Made by a program: the position numbers and the translations under genes
Shown here: positions 6,992 to 13,053 of the stretch, piece after piece
Layout of the letters: the number at the start of each line of letters is the position of its first letter
Position numbering within the stretch: position 1 is the first letter of the stretch
Source: Gammaproteobacteria bacterium
GTDB lineage: Bacteria > Pseudomonadota > Gammaproteobacteria > SZUA-229
Length of the DNA stretch: 13,053 nt
Reading direction: 5' to 3'
NCBI GenBank assembly: GCA_016764035.1
Contig: JAESSQ010000103.1
Location: forward strand, 1 to 13,053
The notes under the pieces: model-generated
Told to the model about the DNA's origin: nothing
The model's input: the letters and a program-made list of their open reading frames with translations, nothing else
Database searches by the model: none

Positions 6992-7031
6992 TAATACAAC
7001 ATAAGTGCAAGGTATCAATCGGGGATTATCA

Positions 7032-7058
7032 ATAAGTTTTGTTTATACATGCCGATAT
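7032..7058 (+). promoter_or_regulatory. Candidate sigma-28 (FliA) promoter for fliE
   Basis: ATAAGTTT (7032-7039), eleven bases, then GCCGATAT (7051-7058) matches the FliA consensus TAAAGTTT-N11-GCCGATAA with six and seven of eight positions and exact spacing. Transcription would start near 7066, about 74 nt before the fliE ATG. I see no sigma-54 GG-N10-GC element in the spacer between flrC and fliE. Basal-body operons are usually sigma-54 dependent in this type of cluster, so the element is unexpected. Confidence 0.5.
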
Positions 7059-7139
7059 AGTAACTGAAGTATTTAAAGAATAATTTCATCATTTAATGTA
7101 TTTAACAAATGTAATAAAAATTTATAACAGGTATTAATT

Positions 7140-7463
7140 ATGAGTAACTTAGAAATAAATCAACTTTTACATCAAATGCGCAATATGGCTTCAATGGCAG
7201 AAACTAAAACGCCAATGGCAGAAGCAACCGATGTTGCCAAACCCGATTTTGCACAGTTATTAAAAGATTCAGTCAACAAAGTTAATGAAACTCAGCAAAC
7301 ATCAGCAAGTATGGCTACAGCATTTGAACTTGGTGATCCAAATGTAAACCTTAGTGAAGTCATGGTTGCTATACAAAAAGCTAATGTTTCGTTTCAAGCA
7401 ATGACGCAAGTAAGAAATAACCTGGTATCTGCATACAAAGAAGTTATGAATATGCAGGTGTAG
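7140..7463 (+). CDS. fliE: Flagellar hook-basal body protein FliE
   Basis: FliE links the MS ring to the proximal rod and is the first rod component exported. The 107-residue product has the family length. The N-terminal third is variable. The segment DFAQLLKDSVNKVNETQQTS (36-55) and the C-terminal LSEVMVAIQKANVSFQAM plus TQVRNNLVSAYKEVMNMQV (71-107) are the diagnostic conserved region, which includes the D0-like helix. The start is backed by AGG at 7129-7131 with eight bases of spacing. It lies 148 nt after flrC and 67 nt before fliF and opens the basal body operon. A sigma-28-like promoter is upstream. Confidence 0.96.
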   Translation: MSNLEINQLLHQMRNMASMAETKTPMAEATDVAKPDFAQLLKDSVNKVNETQQTSASMATAFELGDPNVNLSEVMVAIQKANVSFQAMTQVRNNLVSAYKEVMNMQV

Positions 7464-7530
7464 TTCAAGGTATTCATTCGAATTTTAGATTTTAGATAAT
7501 TTACAAATTATATTAAATAATGGTAAAAAA

Positions 7531-9144
7531 ATGGCAATCATAGAAGCAGACAATATCGCAGTTCAGGCACAAGGTTTTGGTTCATTACCAGCATTACGTC
7601 AATTAGGCTTAATGATTGGTTTAGCTGTTAGTGTGGCACTTGGTGTAACGGTTGCGTTATGGTCTCAAACACCGAACTACAGCATGCTCTACGGTAATCT
7701 TAACGCTAAAGATTTGTCACAGATAACGCGTGCACTCGATACCTCTGGAATTGAATACAAACTTGATGCATCTAATGCGGGTATTTTAGTGCCTGCTGAT
7801 AAATTACAACAGGCTAGAATGAAACTGGCGGCAACCGGAACTCGCGTCGGTAGTGATGTCGGTTTTGAAATGCTGGATAAAAGCCCCGGCTTAGGTAGTA
7901 ATAGTTTCTTATTAAAAGCGCGTTATCAACGTGCGCTTGAAGGTGAATTAGCACAAACAATAAGTATGTTGAAAATTATTGAAAGTGCTCGTGTTCATTT
8001 GGCCATTCCAAAACAATCAGCCTTTGCACGTAAGAGTGCACGTCCATCGGCTTCCGTTGTATTGAATTTATACCCTGGCATGACGATAAACGATATGCAG
8101 ACAGCGGGTATTGTCAACATCGTTGCATCTAGCATACCAGGGCTAGATGTAGAGCATGTGACGGTTACCGATGATAGAGGCAGGTTGTTGAGCAGTAAAG
8201 GTGGCGAGTCATCAATGTCAAACAGTAGTACGCAATTCGACTACACACGAAAATTAGAAGATCGTTACGTAAAACGCATACTCGATATAATTAGCCCTAT
8301 TGTTGGTGTCGAAGGTGTTCGTGCACAAGTTGTTGCGGATATTAATTTCACCTCACTTGAAGAAACAAAAGAAAGTTATCTACCTGAACAAAAAGCACTA
8401 CGAAGTGAACAATTGTTTGAACAAAATTCTAGTCTGGCAGCAGTGGCTGGCATACCTGGTGCATTAAGTAACCAGGCACCTGCAGGTGGTAGTACAGAAG
8501 TAGATACCTCAGCGACTGCATCTTCGCCAACAGTAAATAATTCTTCACGTGCCTTACGTAACTATGAAATTGATCGAACAATTAGTCATATAAGAAAATC
8601 ACCAACAACACTGCAACGTATATCTGTTGCCGTCATTGTTGATTATCGCTCGGTAGTTGGCAAAAAAGGTAAAGTGACAAGAGAACCACTAACTGAACAA
8701 GAATTAAAATATGTATCCGAACTTGTAAGAGAAGCCGTTGGCTTTAATGAAGAGCGTGGAGATACAATAAATGTCGTCAATACGCAATTTCAGTTACCAG
8801 AGGCAGTTGAGCCTTTACCTGAAATCCCATTATGGGAACAGGCGTGGGTTTTAGATTTAGCTAAACAGGTAATAGGTGGGCTCATCGTAATACTTATAGC
8901 GTTTGGTGTGTTACGTCCGATGCTTAGTAATCTTTCCAAACAAGGTGAAAATACAGCAATTGCTTTAGCTTCTTCTGCAGGAAACTCAGTAGAGCACCTT
9001 CCCGCCGGTGAAGATCATTTAACCTTAACCAATAAAAACCCTAGCAATAGTCAACAATTAATGGATATGGCTAGCACCATGGTAAAAGAAGATCCTAAAC
9101 GTGTCGCCCAGGTTATGAGCACATGGGTAGAAGCAGATGGCTGA
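7531..9144 (+). CDS. fliF: MS-ring protein FliF
   Basis: FliF forms the MS ring in the cytoplasmic membrane, the base on which the rotor and the export gate are built. The 537-residue product is of usual length and has two membrane helices, at about 24-44 (LGLMIGLAVSVALGVTVALW) and about 443-463 (LAKQVIGGLIVILIAFGV). Between them lie the ring-building motifs of the YscJ/FliF domain (about 45-215, with RVHLAIP at 154-160 and GLDVEHVTVTD at 204-214) and the FliF C-terminal domain (about 240-425). A Ser/Ala/Gly/Thr-rich linker (about 310-340) is the usual low-complexity insertion. The cytoplasmic tail (about 505-534, ending KRVAQVMSTWV) is the FliG-binding site. The start has only a weak ribosome site (TGGTAAAAAA), and no alternative in-frame start fits the family better. 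The last eight bases overlap fliG. Confidence 0.97.
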   Translation: MAIIEADNIAVQAQGFGSLPALRQLGLMIGLAVSVALGVTVALWSQTPNYSMLYGNLNAKDLSQITRALDTSGIEYKLDASNAGILVPADKLQQARMKLAATGTRVGSDVGFEMLDKSPGLGSNSFLLKARYQRALEGELAQTISMLKIIESARVHLAIPKQSAFARKSARPSASVVLNLYPGMTINDMQTAGIVNIVASSIPGLDVEHVTVTDDRGRLLSSKGGESSMSNSSTQFDYTRKLEDRYVKRILDIISPIVGVEGVRAQVVADINFTSLEETKESYLPEQKALRSEQLFEQNSSLAAVAGIPGALSNQAPAGGSTEVDTSATASSPTVNNSSRALRNYEIDRTISHIRKSPTTLQRISVAVIVDYRSVVGKKGKVTREPLTEQELKYVSELVREAVGFNEERGDTINVVNTQFQLPEAVEPLPEIPLWEQAWVLDLAKQVIGGLIVILIAFGVLRPMLSNLSKQGENTAIALASSAGNSVEHLPAGEDHLTLTNKNPSNSQQLMDMASTMVKEDPKRVAQVMSTWVEADG

Positions 9145-10156
9145 TATTCCGATAGATATTAAAGAAATATCAGGGCCAGAACGTGCTGCAATCTTTATGA
9201 TGAGTCTCGGTGAAGCCAATGCTGCAGAAGTACTCAAGCATATGGATCCCAAAGAAGTACAAAAAGTGGGTCAAATCATGGCCTCACTAAAAAATGTATC
9301 CAATGAAAAAGTTAATACTGTTGTTAGTGAATTTGTCGATACCGCAAGCAGTCAATCAGGTGTTGGTGTTGATTCAGATGAATATATTAGAAAAATGCTT
9401 ACCAATGCACTTGGTGAAGATAAAGCCGGTGGTGTAATCGACCGCATACTTACCACGCAAAATTCAAAGGGTCTTGAATCATTAAAATGGATGGACCCGC
9501 GTGCTGTTGCCGAAGTCGTTAAAAATGAACATCCACAAATTACAGCAATTGTGCTTTCGTATTTAGATAGCGATCAGTCAGCAGAAATATTAGGACATTT
9601 ACCCGAACGTGCCCGTGCAGATGTATTAATGCGCATAGCGACACTCGATGGTGTTCCGCCCGCGGCATTACTTGAATTAAATGAAGTACTAGAAAAACAG
9701 TTTTCTGGTAGTACATCTGTATCAAACTCCGGTGCTGGTGGCGTCAAGGTGGCTGCGGATATTCTTAATTTTATGGATGGTGCATCTGAAGCTAGTATTA
9801 CTGAAGCAATTACTGAGCACGATCAAGAATTGGCCGAGGAAATTCAGGGCAAGATGTTTGTTTTCGAAAATTTAATTGATATAGATGATAAAGGTATGCA
9901 GACGATATTACGTGATGTCCAGTCTGAACAACTTATCGTCGCATTAAAAGGGGCCGATGACGCTATCAAAGAAAAAATATTCAGTAATATGTCATCAAGA
10001 GCTGCTGACATGATGCGTGAGGATCTTGAAGCAAAAGGTCCCGTGAAACTTAAAGAAGTAGAAGATGCACAAAAAGAGGTGCTTGCCATTGCCACACGTC
10101 TGGCTGATGCAGGTGACATATCATTAGGCGGAAAAGGAGAAGAAGAATATGTCTAG
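9137..10156 (+). CDS. fliG: Flagellar motor switch protein FliG
   Basis: FliG sits between FliF and the C ring and generates torque through contacts with the MotA stator. The 339 residues include the FliF-binding N-terminal domain (about 1-110), the middle domain with the EHPQ motif (131-134), the flexible linker (about 190-205), the MFVF hinge (240-243) and the C-terminal torque domain. The charged torque residues known from E. coli FliG (K264, R281, D288, D289, R297) correspond here to K271, R288, E295, D296 and K304, so charge is kept at every place. The ATG lies inside the fliF stop region (8-nt overlap), and fliH in turn overlaps the end of fliG by 8 nt. This implies coupled translation of the three. 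Confidence 0.98.
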   Translation: MADIPIDIKEISGPERAAIFMMSLGEANAAEVLKHMDPKEVQKVGQIMASLKNVSNEKVNTVVSEFVDTASSQSGVGVDSDEYIRKMLTNALGEDKAGGVIDRILTTQNSKGLESLKWMDPRAVAEVVKNEHPQITAIVLSYLDSDQSAEILGHLPERARADVLMRIATLDGVPPAALLELNEVLEKQFSGSTSVSNSGAGGVKVAADILNFMDGASEASITEAITEHDQELAEEIQGKMFVFENLIDIDDKGMQTILRDVQSEQLIVALKGADDAIKEKIFSNMSSRAADMMREDLEAKGPVKLKEVEDAQKEVLAIATRLADAGDISLGGKGEEEYV

Positions 10157-10781
10157 TGTTCTGGATGAAAAGGCGCCGATTAATTGTACGCCATGGCGTG
10201 CTCCTGATTTAAATGTTTCAGAGGAAATAGCTTTTGATTATAAATTGACAGATACAGCACAGGTTACACATAGAGATCAACAGACGAAAATACGACAACA
10301 AGCATATGAAAAAAGATATGCAAAAGGTTATATGGAGGGTTTGGCACAGGGGCAACAGGAAGTAAATGAACATGTAACACACCTTCATTCTTTAATGGCG
10401 ACATTAATTATGCCATTACCTGATTTAGACGACAGGGTGGTCGACGAAATGGCACAGTTATGTATTGCCATGGTTAGGCAGTTGGTAAGGCGTGAACTGA
10501 AAACATCACCCGATGAAATAATCGCTGTAACAAAAGAAGCCTTGAGTATGTTGCCAGAGACACCAGCTGAAGCCACACTTGATTTACATCCTGAAGATGC
10601 TGCAATCGTTCGTAAATCATTAATTAATCCTGACCTACCATCAAGTTGGAAAATTATAGACGACCCCTTATTAACACGTGGTGGATGTCGCGTATCAACA
10701 AAATCCTCACGTATAGATGCTACCGTAGAAAGTCGTTTAAATGCCGTCATTGCAGAAGTTATGGGTGATGAACGCAATTAA
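10149..10781 (+). CDS. fliH: Flagellar export ATPase regulator FliH
   Basis: FliH is the peripheral stalk of the flagellar type III export apparatus. It binds and inhibits FliI and docks it to the C ring through FliN. The 210-residue protein has an N-terminal Trp in PWRAPDL (W16), as in FliH proteins where such aromatics contact FliN and FlhA. It also has a GxxxG-type repeat (G60, G64, G68), a helical middle, and a conserved C-terminal block GGCRVSTKSSRIDATVESRL (178-197). The ATG overlaps the end of fliG by 8 nt, and AGGAG lies roughly ten bases upstream within fliG. fliI begins 24 nt later. Confidence 0.93.
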   Translation: MSSVLDEKAPINCTPWRAPDLNVSEEIAFDYKLTDTAQVTHRDQQTKIRQQAYEKRYAKGYMEGLAQGQQEVNEHVTHLHSLMATLIMPLPDLDDRVVDEMAQLCIAMVRQLVRRELKTSPDEIIAVTKEALSMLPETPAEATLDLHPEDAAIVRKSLINPDLPSSWKIIDDPLLTRGGCRVSTKSSRIDATVESRLNAVIAEVMGDERN

Positions 10782-10805
10782 GAAAAATAATGCTGGATAA
10801 CATCA

Positions 10806-12167
10806 ATGCTTAATAAAGAAGATCAACAATACAGCCGAAGTTCTATCTGGTGTGAGCTTTTACAAAAACATCGTACAAAAGTTGAACATAAAATACCACT
10901 TACCGTTGAAGGTAAACTTAACCGTATGGTTGGTTTAACATTAGAAACGATTGGCTGTCATGCCGCTGTTGGTGCACGTTGTGTAGTGTCATCTGCTGAA
11001 GGCGATGTGGAAGCAGAGGTGGTTGGTTTCTCAGGAGAGCGACTGTACTTGATGCCAACAGGTGATATTACAGGCTTGGTGCCTGATGCTCGCGTGGTAC
11101 CTGGAAAAGGTATGTACAAAGCACAAGTAGGTGATGACCTGTTGGGTCGGGTTATCGATGCAGCAGGAAAGCCACTCGACGGAAAGGGTGCAATTCGATG
11201 TAAACACAGTCTACCGTTAGCGGGTGTTCCGAGTAATCCACTTGCACGATGGTCGATAAATAAACCGCTTGATGTTGGTGTGACCGCAATAAATGCATTG
11301 TTAACGGTAGGGCGAGGCCAAAGATTAGGACTGTTTGCAGGTAGTGGTGTTGGTAAAAGTGTACTGCTAGGAATGATGACGCGTTACACCGATGCGGATG
11401 TGATTATTGTGGGATTGATAGGTGAACGTGGCCGTGAGGTAAAAGAATTTGTTGATAATATCTTAGGCGAGGAAGGTCTAGAACGAGCAGTGGTTGTTGC
11501 TAGTCCAGCAGATAGTCCGCCGTTGATGAGAATGCATGGCGCCTGGTTAGCTACAACCATTGCAGAATATTTTAGGGATAAAGGTATGAATGTTTTGTTG
11601 TTGATGGATTCATTGACACGTTTTGCACAGGCACAACGAGAAATTGCACTTGCGATAGGTGAGCCGCCTGCAACCAAAGGTTACCCACCGTCTGTTTTTG
11701 CGAAATTACCACAATTGGTGGAAAGAGCGGGTAACAATGGCGACAACGGTGGTTCAATTACTGCGTTTTATACCGTGTTAGCAGAAGGTGATGATAGTAA
11801 CGACCCAATAGTAGACGCTGCCCGCGCTGTACTTGATGGTCATATCATGTTGTCCAGAGAAATCGCAGAAGCAGGACATTTTCCAGCGATAGACATCGAA
11901 GCTTCAGTTAGCCGTGTGATGAACGATATCGTAACAGACGAACATAAACAGGCGGCGGTACGCTTTAAGAAATTATACTCAATATACCAACGTAACCGTG
12001 ACCTTATAAGTATCGGTGCATATCAATATGGAAGTGATGCGGAGATTGATAAAGCAATAGATTTTAATGATTTGTTCATACAGTTTTTACAACAAGATAC
12101 TAATGAATCCGTTTCATATGACGATAGTATTAATTCGCTGATAAATTTGCTCGATAACACTGAGTGA
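10806..12167 (+). CDS. fliI: Flagellar type III export ATPase FliI
   Basis: FliI is the F1-beta-like ATPase of flagellar protein export, working as a hexamer with FliH and FliJ. The 453 residues are of typical length. An N-terminal domain (about 1-105) leads to the ATPase core with Walker A GSGVGKS (179-185), the catalytic Glu region GLIGERGREVKEF (203-215), Walker B LLLMDSLTRFAQAQREI (264-280) with D268, and GEPPATKGYPPSVF (285-298), which is specific for the FliI/YscN family. FAIDIEASVSR-like sequence (about 360-370) carries the conserved Arg. The C-terminal domain (about 380-453) contains the usual YSIYQRNRDLISIGAY and ends a little Ser/Asn-rich. A GGA nine bases upstream supports the start. 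The stop lies two bases before the fliJ ATG, so the genes are probably coupled. Confidence 0.98.
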   Translation: MLNKEDQQYSRSSIWCELLQKHRTKVEHKIPLTVEGKLNRMVGLTLETIGCHAAVGARCVVSSAEGDVEAEVVGFSGERLYLMPTGDITGLVPDARVVPGKGMYKAQVGDDLLGRVIDAAGKPLDGKGAIRCKHSLPLAGVPSNPLARWSINKPLDVGVTAINALLTVGRGQRLGLFAGSGVGKSVLLGMMTRYTDADVIIVGLIGERGREVKEFVDNILGEEGLERAVVVASPADSPPLMRMHGAWLATTIAEYFRDKGMNVLLLMDSLTRFAQAQREIALAIGEPPATKGYPPSVFAKLPQLVERAGNNGDNGGSITAFYTVLAEGDDSNDPIVDAARAVLDGHIMLSREIAEAGHFPAIDIEASVSRVMNDIVTDEHKQAAVRFKKLYSIYQRNRDLISIGAYQYGSDAEIDKAIDFNDLFIQFLQQDTNESVSYDDSINSLINLLDNTE

Positions 12168-12169
12168 TA

Positions 12170-12643
12170 ATGAGTAAAGAGATTATGGACGAAAAAAAAC
12201 AGTTAGGCACCATGGTTGAAAAAGCACATAGGGAAGAAACCAAAGCATATAATGAAATGTACAGTGATGAGCAAAAGGCCACAAAGCAAAGAGAACAACT
12301 TGAGACCTGTTTAGATTATCGGGAAGAATGTCTTAGCGGTTTAAAATCAGCCAAAACCTCTGGTTTATCCATCGTGCAGATTCGTGAGTGTCAATTATTG
12401 GTTAAATATTTAGATACTGTTGTTGAAACACGTCAATACCAGTCCGATATCTGTGATGAAAATCATGAAAAATCAAAAAAAATATGGACTAGAAAAAATG
12501 AACACTACCTTAAATTAAAAGAGGAACTGAAAAATTTCAATTCTACTATGGATAAAAAATCGGATGACATCCTTTATGACAGCCCAGAAAAAGATGTTGT
12601 TGATGATCAAAAAGTAAAAACTTATAAAACCTATTACGATTAA
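12170..12643 (+). CDS. fliJ: FliJ-like export chaperone/stalk protein, first copy
   Basis: FliJ is a coiled-coil protein that fits into the FliI ring like the gamma subunit in F1 and promotes opening of the export gate. The 157-residue product is almost wholly helical. It shows FliJ features: LGTMVEKAHREETKAY near the start (12-27), LDYREECL (48-55), GLSIVQIRE (65-73) and the W at 106. It aligns without gaps, and with about a quarter identical residues by eye, to the next gene, which is a better match to the classical FliJ pattern. The last 30 residues (acidic, DKKSDD and EKDVVDD) have no counterpart I can place. The ATG follows the fliI stop by two bases. A GTG six bases earlier would overlap fliI but gives a less likely start. 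It may be a diverged duplicate, and the true FliJ may be the downstream gene. Confidence 0.8.
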   Translation: MSKEIMDEKKQLGTMVEKAHREETKAYNEMYSDEQKATKQREQLETCLDYREECLSGLKSAKTSGLSIVQIRECQLLVKYLDTVVETRQYQSDICDENHEKSKKIWTRKNEHYLKLKEELKNFNSTMDKKSDDILYDSPEKDVVDDQKVKTYKTYYD

Positions 12644-12658
12644 TATTTGTTTACATCA

Positions 12659-13053
12659 ATGCACAAGTCTTCAAAAAAGTTAAAACCCGTTGCTAATCTT
12701 GCAAAACAAAACGAACGTTCGGCAGCACGCCTTCATGGAAGTGTATTAAACGAACTAAAAAAACAGGAGGAACGTCTAGAAGAATTAATCGTCTACCGCG
12801 ATCAATACCTGGCTTCTTTTAATACGGCAATGAGTTTAGGTATATCTTCAATACAGATGCAGGACTACAGACTTTTTATACATCGCCTTAATGATGCTAT
12901 ACAGCAACAGCAACAAAATGTATTAAATGGACAACAAAATAGAGATGCCAGTAAGGGAAGCTGGATGGATAAAAGAAACAAAAGCAAAATGATTAATAAA
13001 GTTGTCGAAAACAGACAACAAGTTGAAGCTATAAAAATAGAAAAGGCTGAACA
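12659..13053 (+). CDS. fliJ: FliJ, second copy (5' part, cut by window end)
   Basis: The frame stays open from the ATG at 12659 to the window edge, about 131 residues. It reads as a classical FliJ: KKLKPVANLAKQNERSAAR (6-24), EERLEELIVYRDQYL (37-51), GISSIQMQDYRLFIHRLNDAI (61-81), a QQQQQ run (82-86), SWMDKRNK (101-108) and KVVENRQQVEA. FliJ is normally about 145-150 residues, so only a few are missing. It lies 15 nt after the preceding fliJ-like gene and has no clear ribosome site, so it probably depends on coupled or readthrough translation in the operon. Since it matches the family better than the gene before it, this is the likely bona fide FliJ. The incomplete end prevents a check of the C-terminus. 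Confidence 0.85.
   Translation, partial: MHKSSKKLKPVANLAKQNERSAARLHGSVLNELKKQEERLEELIVYRDQYLASFNTAMSLGISSIQMQDYRLFIHRLNDAIQQQQQNVLNGQQNRDASKGSWMDKRNKSKMINKVVENRQQVEAIKIEKAE

Noticed and set aside
7518..7534. GG-N10-GC element at the fliF start as a sigma-54 promoter
   Set aside because: It overlaps the start codon, so a transcript from it would lack the start. The surrounding bases also match the consensus poorly.
10385..10777. 130-codon open frame antisense to fliH, and similar antisense frames at 5090-5461, 9844-10119 and 11384-11677
   Set aside because: They mirror the codon structure of the strongly recognised genes on the plus strand and show no family features.

Overview
This window is part of a flagellar gene cluster from a low-GC, probably polarly flagellated gammaproteobacterium. 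The reasoning is the order fliD-fliS-fliT, then flrB-flrC (fleS-fleR), then fliE-fliF-fliG-fliH-fliI-fliJ, which is the Pseudomonas/Vibrio arrangement. The AT-rich intergenic regions and codon use exclude a high-GC pseudomonad, but I cannot name the genus. There are no mobile elements, RNA genes or CRISPR arrays that I can support.

Layout. Positions 1-54 hold the tail of an upstream gene, possibly flaG. A strong sigma-54 promoter (56-72) follows and drives fliD (filament cap), then fliS (flagellin chaperone) with its own candidate sigma-28 promoter (1537-1563), then a fliT-like cap chaperone. Two genes lie on the opposite strand at 2514-3919: an HDOD-domain protein and a small conserved protein of unknown function. 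They occupy the place where fleQ/flrA, the master regulator gene, usually sits. A divergent control region (3920-4154) carries a second sigma-54 promoter (4099-4113) and repeats that could be an activator site. It leads into flrB (sensor kinase) and flrC (sigma-54 activator), which overlap by four bases.

From 7140 on comes the basal body and export block: fliE (rod adaptor), fliF (MS ring), fliG (motor switch), fliH (ATPase regulator), fliI (export ATPase) and two consecutive fliJ-like stalk genes, the second cut by the window end. fliF/fliG and fliG/fliH overlap by 8 nt each, and fliI/fliJ nearly touch. This suggests one long operon with translational coupling. A sigma-28-like promoter (7032-7058) precedes fliE.

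How the genes work together: FlrB phosphorylates FlrC, which activates sigma-54 promoters for hook and basal-body genes. FliF and FliG form the rotor base. FliH-FliI-FliJ energise and gate export. FliS and FliT chaperone flagellin and FliD until they are exported and FliD caps the filament. The points most worth a second look are the tandem fliJ genes, the absent fleQ/flrA at its usual place, the sigma-28-like element before fliE, and the flrB start codon conflict with its own promoter.
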